From the NCBI GenBank assembly GCA_020072565.1, contig JAIQGI010000023.1, forward strand, positions 1 through 33,928: a stretch of 33,928 nt of DNA, in the 5' to 3' direction. This document shows positions 14,270-23,560 of the stretch, one piece after another. The stretch is from Terriglobia bacterium (GTDB taxonomy: Bacteria; Acidobacteriota; UBA6911). Under the pieces are notes generated by a model that saw nothing but the letters and a program-made list of their open reading frames with translations, had not been told where the DNA came from and did not search any database. The translations under genes were made by a program, and so were the position numbers. Each line of letters starts with the position of its first letter. Within the stretch, counting starts at the first letter, position 1.

Positions 14270-15313
14270 TCAGTCAAAGGCGCCATTTCCGGTTCGCCAG
14301 GCCGTGACCCCCTCTTTGGTGAAATGAAAATCCATCACTTCACCGCCATTGCGGCCAAGGGCATTTACCAGAGCCAACCGCCGGCAGGGGGGGACTACGA
14401 ACATCATGTAGCCGCCACCGCCTGCGCCGCTGACTTTGCCGGATACGGCTCCGGCCGCCAGAGCGCATTGTGCGATCTGCTCGATATGGTCGTTGGATAT
14501 GCCATGGGCCATTCTCTTTTTCGCCTGCCAGGAGGTCCCGAGAATTTCGGCAAATCGCCGGATATCCCCGAAGAGAATGGCTTCCTTCATGCGCCGGACA
14601 TCGGCTTTCATGGCATGCATGGCCTCAACTGAGGGTTCGGATCCGGTTTGGGTATTTTTTATCTGCTCGTCGATGATGCGGGCGCTCTCCCGGGATAATC
14701 CGGTAAAATATAGGACCAGCGATGCCTCCAATTCGTTGAGAATCCAGTCCTTGACACGCAACGGATTCACAATCACGCGGTCATCGGCGTAAAACTCGAT
14801 CAGGTTGACTCCACCGAATGCGGCGGCATACTGGTCCTGTTTACCTCCGGCAAGAGCCAGATCCATCCGTTCGACGACGAAGGCGCAGTGGGCAATATCG
14901 TATTCGCCCAGCGGCAGGCGCAGCCACTCGGCGAAGGCGCCCACCATGGCAACAACCAGAGTAGAAGAGGCGCCGAGTCCCGACCCCGGCGGCGCATCCG
15001 ACCAGGAGGTCAGTGAAAATGAGAGTGGATTCCCGGCATTGTGCTCCCTGACGATCCGATTGTAGACGCTCTTGTGCAATTTGAGGGGCCCCGTAGGGGC
15101 GAGGATCGATTCAGCATCCATGCTTTCCCGCACCTCCAAATCCATCGCCTCAATCGTGATCTTGCCGTCGTTGCGCGGTTCAATCGTGCAGTGGGCGTAA
15201 CGATCGATGGTCGCGTTGAGCACGGCGCCGCCGAAGAGGTCACAATAGGGAGACACATCGGTTCCCCCTCCGGCAAGTCCTAAGCGAAGAGGAGCACGAG
15301 ATCTAATTGCCAC
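14270..15313 (-). CDS. hddA: D-glycero-alpha-D-manno-heptose-7-phosphate kinase (HddA-like, GHMP family)
   Basis: A 347-aa GHMP kinase. The N-terminus IRSRAPLRLGLAGGGTDVSP is diagnostic of the HddA/LmbP group. The ATP loop PPGSGLGASSTL is at about 108-119, GGKQDQYAAAFGG lies in the middle, and the third GHMP motif is SGKVSGAGGGGYMMF near the C-terminus. It phosphorylates the anomeric position of heptose-7-phosphate on the way to GDP-heptose. The ribosome-binding site decides the start: GGGAGG touches an ATG (15319) but lies 6 nt before the GTG at 15313, so GTG is preferred. Further upstream frames are not family-like. The partner hddC follows after a palindromic repeat. The isomerase (GmhA) and phosphatase (GmhB) of the pathway are not in the window. 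Confidence 0.88.
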   Translation of the reverse strand: MAIRSRAPLRLGLAGGGTDVSPYCDLFGGAVLNATIDRYAHCTIEPRNDGKITIEAMDLEVRESMDAESILAPTGPLKLHKSVYNRIVREHNAGNPLSFSLTSWSDAPPGSGLGASSTLVVAMVGAFAEWLRLPLGEYDIAHCAFVVERMDLALAGGKQDQYAAAFGGVNLIEFYADDRVIVNPLRVKDWILNELEASLVLYFTGLSRESARIIDEQIKNTQTGSEPSVEAMHAMKADVRRMKEAILFGDIRRFAEILGTSWQAKKRMAHGISNDHIEQIAQCALAAGAVSGKVSGAGGGGYMMFVVPPCRRLALVNALGRNGGEVMDFHFTKEGVTAWRTGNGAFD

Positions 15314-15456
15314 AATCATCCTCCCACGATCAATGTTGCTGCTGTTTCGAGAATAACTGGTGTAACCTGATTGGCTGAAGCCTGTCCCCACTGAATCCAA
15401 CTCTCAGCCAAGGTTCAAACAAATGTGCATGCGGTTTGAACGCTCTAAAAGCCCTG

Positions 15457-18400
15457 TCACAGATTTCCCTGAACATCGGCGGTCTTGCGGAGTGCCGTTG
15501 CCTTGACAAATGAACTCTGTATGTTTTCGAGGGTGAAGTGGCGCGCCACATAAGTGCGCTCTCGCTTTGATATCTCCCTGAGGCGAAAGTCGTCGTTATA
15601 CAGGCAGATAATCGCTTCCGCCAAAGGCACCCGGTGTTGGACTGGATCGAGGATTTCCTCTACCCCAGGCATTCCTTCCACACCCCATTCCGTGCTTACC
15701 ACGGGGACTCCATGGGCCATGGCCTCCACGGTTTTCCCTTTTACGCCGGCACCATAGCGGAGCGGTATCACTACCAGCCTCGAGGTACGGTAGAGCTCTG
15801 TGAGTCGCTCGTCGCTGACGAATCCGAGCACTTTCACGTCGTCCGATGCCAGCGCCAGTATCTCCCGCGGAGGGCCTGACCCGGCAATGTTGAAGACCAC
15901 GCCGGGCAACTGTTTTTGAACCGCCGGCCAGATCTCACCTACGAACCACAGCACCCCGTCTCCGTTGGGCGGGTGGGAGAAACCGCCGACAAATAGAATG
16001 CCGTTACGCTCCGAAGTGTTGAACTCCCACTCCGGGTCCACATCAACCGAATAAGGGGGAACATAGAGCACATCCACAGCCGGGCACAGGCCGCGGATGA
16101 TGCCGACCTCGATGTCGCTGCAGGAGAAGATCGCATCCATCCGGTTCATGAGCCGCTGCTCTTCTGTCTTCCCTTTCTCGGCGCGCACCTTCAGGGAAGG
16201 ATCGTTCTGCAGCCCAGCCAATTGCAGCTCGCGCAGGTAGTGCAGGTCGTGGACATAGTAGAAAATGCGCGCTTTGGTGTGGGCCCGGACGGCGCGAAGG
16301 TATTTGGGCGCTATATGGGGCCGGCTCAAGAAGACATAGTCCAACCAACGTCCGTTCTCGGCAAGCCACTCCGGCCAATGGTCGGCAAACCACGGGCCGG
16401 TCAACACCTCGACACCGGCTTGCTGGAGGATCTCGGTATAGGGCTGGTGCGGATAGAAGTTGTCTCCCATGAACTTCACGTTCATCCCCATTTTGAGGAA
16501 TGCCTGCACAAAGGACCAGATGGTGCGACTCCCGGCATCCCTGTCGAAATGGGGGACGTAGTGATCGATGATCAGGATCGATTTGCGTCCGGCTGAGCGG
16601 TCGCGGGCCTGGAAAATGTTGGTCCCGTTCGGGAAATGTTTCGCCAGCACATCAGCCCACTTCTCTTTCAGAATCCCGGTGTTACTGATTTGATGCGCCT
16701 TGGTGCGCTGAGAGACATTAGTTCCGTGGGAAACGCCCTCGAAGTGGACCACCACCGACAGGGGTTGATAGACGACCTTGAAGCCCCGCTTCCGCACCTC
16801 GAAGGCCAAATCCGAGTCCTCGCAATAAGCCGGGACGTACTGATCATCGAATCCCCCGATCTCATTCCAGAGGTCGCGCCTGATCATGAAGCTTGCACCC
16901 GACACGTAATCGACTTCTTTGACATAGTTGAAGGCGGGCAGGGAGGCATCCTGGCCGCGGCCGAAGTTCCAGCCGGTGGCGTCGGCCCAGATGATCCCGC
17001 CGGCCTCCTGAATCCGGCCATCGGGGAAGATTAACTTCGAGCCGACCATACCGGCGGCGGGGTCCCGGTCGAGCACCGAAACCAGAGCCTGAATTGCGCC
17101 CGGCTGGAGTTCGGTGTCGTTGTTGAGGAAGTAGAGGTATCGGGCCCGGGCACGGCCGGCGGCCCAGTTGCAGTTACGCAAAAACCCGCGATTTTTCCCG
17201 TCGCGCAAAATGTCGATCCCGATCAGCAGTTCCTCAGCCTGCACGGTTGTATCCGTGGAGCCGTCATCTGCCAGGATTACTTCGCAGGCCACTCCGGCCA
17301 TGGTCTGCTGGATACTCTTCAGGCATCGATAGGTGTGAACCCACTGGTTGAACGCCGGGATGATGACCGATACTTTGGGGTGTTCTTCCCTGATAAACTC
17401 GATGCGGGCAAATTCAGCGGGCCTGTCATTACCGAGGAGATCATCCCTGGAGGCCTGACTCCCGCTCTCCCGGGCAATTGCTGAACCATTTTCCCTATTG
17501 TGAGGCGCGCTCGGAGCTTTATCGACGGACCACGGCGATTTTCCTCGAATCAACTGCACCAGGGCCCTCACGCCGGCCTTCGACAAGCTGAAAATCCGCC
17601 TTAAAAACCGCCTGCGGCCGCTTCCAAGGGGCAACAGGGCGTCTCGTAATCGCCAATAGCGGGAGGCGACCTTCCAGAAGTCGCTCTGTTTGATGAGCTC
17701 CAGTTCCGTCCGCAACAAAGCCAGCTCGGCTTCCCTGCTTTTAATGATGTTTAACTGAGACTGATTCTGGGCATTGAGTATCGTGAGCCTTGCGTCGAAA
17801 GCCTCAGCCTCACCTTTGTAATAATTGAGTGCTTTGCCAATGCTGTCGATATGCTGTTCAAGCGACAGAGCCCACGAGTTCTTCGATGCCACCTCATCTT
17901 GAAGTTCGAGGATCCGTTCCCGCTTTCCTTCGAGGTCTTGTTCAAGCGACGAAGCCCATGAGTTCTTTGCCTCTACGTCCTGTTGAAGTTCGCGGATCCG
18001 CTCCCACAATCTCTCCAACTTCTGTTCCTGGTCAATTACGACCGAAGAAATATCAACTTTGTCCACAAACTCCGTGGACCCGCACACTGCCACGACATAT
18101 TTGGGAGAGAAACGGGCACGGTCCGAAAGCCTCAGGTTCTCCAGACGCCGGGAGACGGGCTTTTGGAGAGCTGACGAGACGAACCAACTCTGCCCGAAAA
18201 GGATCACTCGCGGGAAAGTCCGACTGAGAAAGGACTGGAATTCATCGACATAGAATTCCTTTTTGTGATACCGGTTGTGCTGATTGGCATCGTCGGAATA
18301 AACGGCCTTGTTGGGGGTCGAGATGACAAGCAGTCCTTCTCTCTTCAGTACACGCTGCGCCTCACGCAAAAATGCGGCCTGAAGTTGTGGTTCCAGATGC

Positions 18401-18726
18401 TCGATCACCTCGAAGGAAACCACTACGTCGAAGGTGCCGTCTTCAAAAGGCAAAGCGTCCACCGATCCCACCTGAAATTCCAGATTCTGCCGCCCGTAGG
18501 TGGCGCGGGCATGTTCGACGGCATCTCGAGAGATATCGATGCCCACTACCCGGGCAGCGGTCTCAGCCATTAAGTGGACGCCGTACCCCTCGCCGCTTCC
18601 GGCGTCGAGTACGATTTTCCCCCGGACGAGGTCTGTGACAGAGTGGTATCTCTGCTGGTGCTCGACCGCAATCTCGTCGAGAGGATCGGCTTGTTGGGGA
18701 ATAAACCGTTCACCGGAGCAATCCAC
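15457..18726 (-). CDS. Three-module methyltransferase / coiled coil / GT2 / GT4 glycan-assembly protein
   Basis: A 1089-aa protein. Residues about 20-215 are a class I SAM methyltransferase with motif I VLDAGSGEGYG, acidic VVGIDIS, and VVSFEVIEHLEP. About 230-345 is a coiled coil that contains a near-perfect duplication of about 28 residues (ERIRELQQDVEAKNSWASSL, then ERILELQDEVASKNSWALSL). About 450-695 is a GT2 glycosyltransferase with VSVIIPAFNQ, LADDGSTD, FLNNDTEL and YCEDSDLAFEVRKRGF. About 715-1075 is a GT4 with FVGGFSHPPNGDGV and GVKGKTVEAMAHGVPVVSTEWG. By analogy with chain-length-controlling proteins that join a methyltransferase and a coiled-coil ruler, it could extend and cap or modify a glycan; this is inference. 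GGAGG lies 5 nt before the GTG at 18726, chosen over the TTG at 18741. It heads the leftward arm, upstream of hddA. Confidence 0.88.
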   Translation of the reverse strand: MDCSGERFIPQQADPLDEIAVEHQQRYHSVTDLVRGKIVLDAGSGEGYGVHLMAETAARVVGIDISRDAVEHARATYGRQNLEFQVGSVDALPFEDGTFDVVVSFEVIEHLEPQLQAAFLREAQRVLKREGLLVISTPNKAVYSDDANQHNRYHKKEFYVDEFQSFLSRTFPRVILFGQSWFVSSALQKPVSRRLENLRLSDRARFSPKYVVAVCGSTEFVDKVDISSVVIDQEQKLERLWERIRELQQDVEAKNSWASSLEQDLEGKRERILELQDEVASKNSWALSLEQHIDSIGKALNYYKGEAEAFDARLTILNAQNQSQLNIIKSREAELALLRTELELIKQSDFWKVASRYWRLRDALLPLGSGRRRFLRRIFSLSKAGVRALVQLIRGKSPWSVDKAPSAPHNRENGSAIARESGSQASRDDLLGNDRPAEFARIEFIREEHPKVSVIIPAFNQWVHTYRCLKSIQQTMAGVACEVILADDGSTDTTVQAEELLIGIDILRDGKNRGFLRNCNWAAGRARARYLYFLNNDTELQPGAIQALVSVLDRDPAAGMVGSKLIFPDGRIQEAGGIIWADATGWNFGRGQDASLPAFNYVKEVDYVSGASFMIRRDLWNEIGGFDDQYVPAYCEDSDLAFEVRKRGFKVVYQPLSVVVHFEGVSHGTNVSQRTKAHQISNTGILKEKWADVLAKHFPNGTNIFQARDRSAGRKSILIIDHYVPHFDRDAGSRTIWSFVQAFLKMGMNVKFMGDNFYPHQPYTEILQQAGVEVLTGPWFADHWPEWLAENGRWLDYVFLSRPHIAPKYLRAVRAHTKARIFYYVHDLHYLRELQLAGLQNDPSLKVRAEKGKTEEQRLMNRMDAIFSCSDIEVGIIRGLCPAVDVLYVPPYSVDVDPEWEFNTSERNGILFVGGFSHPPNGDGVLWFVGEIWPAVQKQLPGVVFNIAGSGPPREILALASDDVKVLGFVSDERLTELYRTSRLVVIPLRYGAGVKGKTVEAMAHGVPVVSTEWGVEGMPGVEEILDPVQHRVPLAEAIICLYNDDFRLREISKRERTYVARHFTLENIQSSFVKATALRKTADVQGNL

Positions 18727-18768
18727 TGCTGCCTCCAACAAACAAAAATCGCCCGACCCTTAACGCCC

Positions 18769-18777
18769 TCTATAGCA
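18769..18777 (-). promoter_or_regulatory. Candidate extended -10 promoter of the leftward arm
   Basis: The minus strand reads TGC-TATAGA, an extended -10 (TGn) element about 43-51 bp upstream of the GTG start at 18726. No good -35 was found, which extended -10 promoters tolerate. It lies in the 239-bp divergent gap between the two arms. Confidence 0.35.
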
Positions 18778-18909
18778 TCCGCTGCCGCGGAATCACCAGC
18801 CAGCATGTCGGGGGCTTTTGTATTTCTATCCCCGAGGCGCAAGGGAAGCAAGGCGAAACTGGGGAGGGCGGAACCATATGTGCTTCCAGCCTTCTCACAT
18901 CTTTGTTAA

Positions 18910-18915
18910 GATAAT
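18910..18915 (+). promoter_or_regulatory. -10-like GATAAT exactly 6 nt before an ATG
   Basis: GATAAT-CCGCTC-ATG has the same geometry and nearly the same sequence as TATAAT-CCGCTG-ATG at 29539. It is the likely promoter of the rightward arm, with transcription starting at or beside the ATG at 18922. No -35 match was found. Confidence 0.4.
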
Positions 18916-18921
18916 CCGCTC

Positions 18922-18960
18922 ATGCAGCGATGCTGTCCCGTAGCTAAACGTCGGAGTTGA
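18922..18960 (+). CDS. Possible 12-codon leaderless upstream ORF
   Basis: The ATG at 18922 opens MQRCCPVAKRRS, stopping at TGA 18958-18960, 5 nt before the epimerase ATG. The stop region contains GGAG (18953-18956), the ribosome-binding site for the epimerase, so ribosomes finishing this ORF would sit on the next start. Its position 6 nt after a -10 hexamer suggests a leaderless read. It may be chance: 12 codons carry no statistical weight. Confidence 0.25.
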   Translation: MQRCCPVAKRRS

Positions 18961-18965
18961 AGAAT

Positions 18966-19919
18966 ATGGCGAAAGTGGCAGTGACGGGCGGAGCCGGATT
19001 CATCGGTTCCAACCTCGCGGAACACCTCCTGAACCAGGGGCATCAGGTGGGGATCGTAGATGATTTCAGTACCGGGCGGGAACAGAATCTCGCCGGATGG
19101 GCGGATCGGGTCCCCGATCGAGTCCAGGTTTACCGGTTTGACATAAACAAGACCGGGCGTCTGCGGAAGGCATTCGAGGGCGTGCAATATGTCTTCCACC
19201 AGGCCGCAATCCCGTCGGTTCCCCGCTCCATTGCAGATCCTCAGGCGAGCAATCTGGCCAACATCAGCGGCACGCTCTCGGTGCTCGTCGCTGCACGTGA
19301 CGCCGGCGTGAAACGCGTGGTCGTGGCTTCTTCCTCATCTATTTACGGGGATGACCAGGGCCTGCCCAAGACGGAGACGCGCACGGGGCGTGCTTTGTCC
19401 CCCTATGCGTTGAGCAAGGTCGTATCCGAGGAGTACTGCCGGCTCTTCCACGAGCTCTACGGACTCGAGACCGTCTGTCTTCGGTACTTCAACGTTTTCG
19501 GCCCACGCCAGGATCCGAAATCGGAATACGCTGCGGTGATTCCGCGTTTTGCCACACGGCTTCTTGCCGGTGTGCCGCCGGTCATTTACGGCGACGGCGA
19601 ACAAACCAGGGACTTCACCTACGTCAGCAACGTGGTCGATGCCAACTGGGTCGCGGCAACGCATCCGAAAGCTCCAGGCGAGGTATTCAATATCGGGTGC
19701 GGAACGCGGACGAGCCTGAACCAGCTCGTGAACGAGATGAGCCGAATCCTGAACACCAGCTCTAAACCGACGTTCGAACCCGCACGGCAGGGCGACGTAC
19801 GGCACTCCGTCGCGGATGTAGCCAAGGCGGAGAGGGTGCTCGATTACACGCCTGCCGTCTCGCTGAGGGAAGGCCTGGTCAAAGTCATTGACTGGTATCG
19901 TGTTCACAGAAAGCTCTGA
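18966..19919 (+). CDS. NAD-dependent sugar-nucleotide epimerase (extended SDR, UDP-hexose/HexNAc 4-epimerase type)
   Basis: A 317-aa extended short-chain dehydrogenase. The NAD-binding TGGAGFIGSN is at residues 7-16, followed by VDDFSTGREQN, the usual adenosine/ribose contact in GalE/WbpP-type epimerases. The catalytic Ser cluster (ASSSSIYGD) is at 121-129 and Y147-x3-K151 is in YALSK. RYFNVFGPRQDP and YGDGEQTRDFTYV are the substrate-side motifs. It would interconvert a UDP-sugar at C4 in the cytoplasm, supplying a donor to the following glycosyltransferases. The fold does not decide between UDP-Glc/Gal and UDP-GlcNAc/GalNAc, or a related UDP-uronate. The ATG at 18966 was chosen because GGAG lies 9 nt upstream. 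First gene of the rightward arm. Confidence 0.88.
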   Translation: MAKVAVTGGAGFIGSNLAEHLLNQGHQVGIVDDFSTGREQNLAGWADRVPDRVQVYRFDINKTGRLRKAFEGVQYVFHQAAIPSVPRSIADPQASNLANISGTLSVLVAARDAGVKRVVVASSSSIYGDDQGLPKTETRTGRALSPYALSKVVSEEYCRLFHELYGLETVCLRYFNVFGPRQDPKSEYAAVIPRFATRLLAGVPPVIYGDGEQTRDFTYVSNVVDANWVAATHPKAPGEVFNIGCGTRTSLNQLVNEMSRILNTSSKPTFEPARQGDVRHSVADVAKAERVLDYTPAVSLREGLVKVIDWYRVHRKL

Positions 19920-19938
19920 AACTCAGCGGCCACCTTCG

Positions 19939-21048
19939 ATGATGTCGTTTTTGTTTGTGGACACCGAACCCGTCTGGAGGGGCGGGCAGGATCAGCTGCT
20001 CACGCTTCTCCGGGGGCTGATCGTGCGTGGCCACCGGCTGCATCTGATCTGCCACCCGCAGACGCTCCTCGAGGAGCGCGCCCGCGAGGCCGGCGTCACC
20101 GTTCATCCCCTCACGATCCGGAGCGAGGCCGGTCTGGTATCCTTTGTTCCCTTGCTGGCCATTCTGACTCGTGTGCGTCCGGAGGTCCTGGCATTCAACA
20201 CTCCGCGGCCCATTTTCCTGGGCAATCTGGCCTCGCGCTTTGCCGGGGTGAAGGCACGCATCATCTTTCGCCGCGTCAATTTCCCTCTCAGAAAGAACTT
20301 CATCTCGCGTCTTAAGTACAATTGGGGGATTGATTGTATTGTGACCGTCTCGGAGAGCATTCGACAGCAATTGCGGCTGGACGGCGTGCCCGGCTCCCGC
20401 ATCCGGACCATCTATGAGGGGATAGATCTGACTCCCTACACCAAGCGGGAGTGCTCCAACGCGAAGCGTCCGGGTGAACCGACGGTGGTTGGTACGGTCG
20501 CACATTTCAGTGCAGAGAAGGGTCTCTGCTATCTTGTCGAGGCGGCTGCGCTGATCCCCAACGTGCACACGCGCATGCGCTTCGTTCTGGTGGGCGACGG
20601 GGCCTGCCGCCAGCACCTTGAAAATCAGGTGCGCGACCTCGGCCTCGAAGATTCTTTTCATTTCGCCGGATTCCAGAAGAAGCCCATTCCATACCTGGGA
20701 TCATTCGATTGCTTCGTGTTGCCCAGCCTTTCGGAAGGGCTGTCGTCGGCTATCCTCTCCGCGATGGCAGCTTCATTGCCGGTGATCGCGACGGATGTAG
20801 GGGGCATCCCGGAGTTGATCCGGCATGAGGAGAATGGCCTGCTGGTCCCTCCGGCGGACCCGGTTGCCCTGGCTCAGGCAATCCAGCGGCTGGGGGACGA
20901 TCCGGCCGAGGCTTTCCGCATGGGCAGGGAGGGCCGCTTGCGGGCCGAAAAACAGTTTGCTCTGCCGCGCATGATCCTGCAGATCGAGCAACTCTGCTGG
21001 TCCTTCATCCGCCGCGCGGCGCCTGCGTCAGGGGCTGTCCATGTTTAG
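19939..21048 (+). CDS. GT4-family glycosyltransferase
   Basis: A 369-aa GT-B enzyme. The N-terminal domain begins MMSFLFVDTEPVWRGGQDQL, the acceptor-side GGxxQ opening of GT4, and the C-terminal domain holds GTVAHFSAEKGLCYLVEAA, FVLVGDGACRQHLE and SLSEGLSSAILSAMAASLPV. In the EX7E motif the first Glu is kept (SEG) but the second position is Ser rather than Glu, a change that affects nucleotide-sugar ribose binding in some family members. ATDVGGIPELI completes the donor site. It would add one sugar to the lipid-linked glycan on the cytoplasmic side. The start was placed at the first of two ATGs (19939, 19942); an upstream TTG would overlap the epimerase. It overlaps the next gene by 8 bp. Confidence 0.85.
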   Translation: MMSFLFVDTEPVWRGGQDQLLTLLRGLIVRGHRLHLICHPQTLLEERAREAGVTVHPLTIRSEAGLVSFVPLLAILTRVRPEVLAFNTPRPIFLGNLASRFAGVKARIIFRRVNFPLRKNFISRLKYNWGIDCIVTVSESIRQQLRLDGVPGSRIRTIYEGIDLTPYTKRECSNAKRPGEPTVVGTVAHFSAEKGLCYLVEAAALIPNVHTRMRFVLVGDGACRQHLENQVRDLGLEDSFHFAGFQKKPIPYLGSFDCFVLPSLSEGLSSAILSAMAASLPVIATDVGGIPELIRHEENGLLVPPADPVALAQAIQRLGDDPAEAFRMGREGRLRAEKQFALPRMILQIEQLCWSFIRRAAPASGAVHV

Positions 21049-22234
21049 GCTGAGGGCATATGGTTTCCCGCCGTCTTGCGAAGACTGGACGCAACGCCTG
21101 TGCTTCCTGCTTGTGGCAGGGGGTGTTTCATTGGTGCTGGTTTCGATCGCCGCTTCAGCCATACTCCTTGCCTTCACTATCCTTGCGGCCATTCTGCAGT
21201 GGCGGAAGTGGGATAAAGGTGCCGCTCTGCCGGCGGCGATTCGGTGGCCGCTACTGCTGCTGTTCCTTTGGACGGTTGCCGCGACGCTCCTGGCATCCGG
21301 CAGTCTGCGTGATGCCCTCGTCGTGAAGTTCTGGCTGTTTTCGCTCCTCTGGATCGTCCCAATCTATGCGCGGGGCGAGGACAGGATCCGGTGGATCTAC
21401 CACGCCGCTTTCGCCGTCGCGGCGATCTCGGCTGCGGCAGGGGTGGCTCAATTCCTAGCTAATCCCAACCGGGGTGATCTGAACCGGATCCGGGGATTCA
21501 TGAGCATCTGGATGACCTATGCCGGATCGCTCATGCTCGTGCTGGTCGCGCTGGCTGCCTATGCCGTCATCTTCGGCTGGAAAAGTCATCGATGGGTGAT
21601 TCCGCTCGGCCTGGTGCTTGCGGCTGCACTCTATCTTTCCAGGACCCGAAGCGCCTGGCTGGGCGCTGCCCTGGGCATAGCGGTAATCTTCGTGCTGAAG
21701 CGTCCGCGCGCCATTCTCGGCCTCGCCGTCTTGCTCCTGGCAATCTATCTGATATCGCCGGCAAGCATCCAGCGGCGACTGCAAGGCGGTTTTAATCCTG
21801 AGGACATAAACACGCGGAACCGGATCGAGCTCATCGGCACTTCAATCCGCTTGATCCGCGCCCACCCCTGGACCGGTGTGGGGCAGAGGGTTAGCCTGGA
21901 GGCACCTCACTATCGGGGCACATCCGAATTCCCGGATTGGATGTACCTGCACATGCATAACAATATCCTCCAGATCGCCGCAGAGCGGGGCATCCCGGGC
22001 CTCATACTCTGGCTCTGGTTTATGTTTCAGTTGGTCTGGCAGGCGTTCCGGGTGTTTCGATCCTCGGGCCGCGCAGGACCGGCTGCCTTCGCGGGCGTGG
22101 CGGCGATCGGCGGCTGGGTTGCGTTGATGGCCGCCGGGATGTTCGAGTACAATATCGGCGACACCGAACCACTGACTCTGTTCCTCTTCATGATGAGCGC
22201 CCCTTTCGCGACAAGAGTCATGAGCGTTGAGTGA
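21041..22234 (+). CDS. O-antigen ligase/polymerase-like membrane protein (WaaL/Wzy superfamily)
   Basis: A 397-aa integral membrane protein with about 10-12 helices. Between two late helices there is a large loop, INTRNRIELIGTSIRLI through WTGVG, then YLHMHNNILQIAAERG, the periplasmic-loop signature of the O-antigen ligase/polymerase family with its conserved Arg and His. This family joins or polymerises undecaprenyl-linked glycans at the periplasmic face. Its presence beside an ABC exporter is notable, since ABC-exported glycans are usually polymerised in the cytoplasm, which would favour ligase over polymerase. Its ATG lies inside the preceding gene (8-bp overlap), indicating translational coupling. 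The last codons (MSVE) and the stop lie in the repeat at 22224-22287. Confidence 0.85.
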   Translation: MFRLRAYGFPPSCEDWTQRLCFLLVAGGVSLVLVSIAASAILLAFTILAAILQWRKWDKGAALPAAIRWPLLLLFLWTVAATLLASGSLRDALVVKFWLFSLLWIVPIYARGEDRIRWIYHAAFAVAAISAAAGVAQFLANPNRGDLNRIRGFMSIWMTYAGSLMLVLVALAAYAVIFGWKSHRWVIPLGLVLAAALYLSRTRSAWLGAALGIAVIFVLKRPRAILGLAVLLLAIYLISPASIQRRLQGGFNPEDINTRNRIELIGTSIRLIRAHPWTGVGQRVSLEAPHYRGTSEFPDWMYLHMHNNILQIAAERGIPGLILWLWFMFQLVWQAFRVFRSSGRAGPAAFAGVAAIGGWVALMAAGMFEYNIGDTEPLTLFLFMMSAPFATRVMSVE

Positions 22235-22287
22235 TGAGTGACAGGCGCATTAGACTGAAAGTCCGCTTTCCACTCATTACCCATCAC
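22224..22287. repeat. Imperfect palindrome with ATGAGTG-type heptamer arms
   Basis: The left arm (22224-22240, ending GTGATGAGTG) and right arm (22271-22287) match at 13 of 17 positions as reverse complements. The same heptamer builds the element at 14170-14266, 8 kb away. The left arm contains the stop codon of the ligase gene. Between 22235 and 22322 there is nothing else apart from the start region of the next gene. Confidence 0.7.
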
Positions 22288-22322
22288 CGATCACGTGCGT
22301 CAGCATCTGCCAGGGTGATGGA

Positions 22323-23516
<1,194 letters not shown>

Positions 23517-23527
23517 TTGTCCAGGTC

Positions 23528-23536
23528 TGCTATAAT
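23528..23536 (+). promoter_or_regulatory. Extended -10 promoter of the ABC exporter genes
   Basis: TGC-TATAAT is a perfect -10 with the extended TGn. Transcription would start near 23543, leaving a short leader with GGGAGG at 23548-23553, 7 nt before the ATG at 23561. The position of the -35 is inside the right arm of the heptamer palindrome and has no good hexamer. Confidence 0.6.
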
Positions 23537-23560
23537 GCGCGGCTTTAGGGAGGTTGAGCA

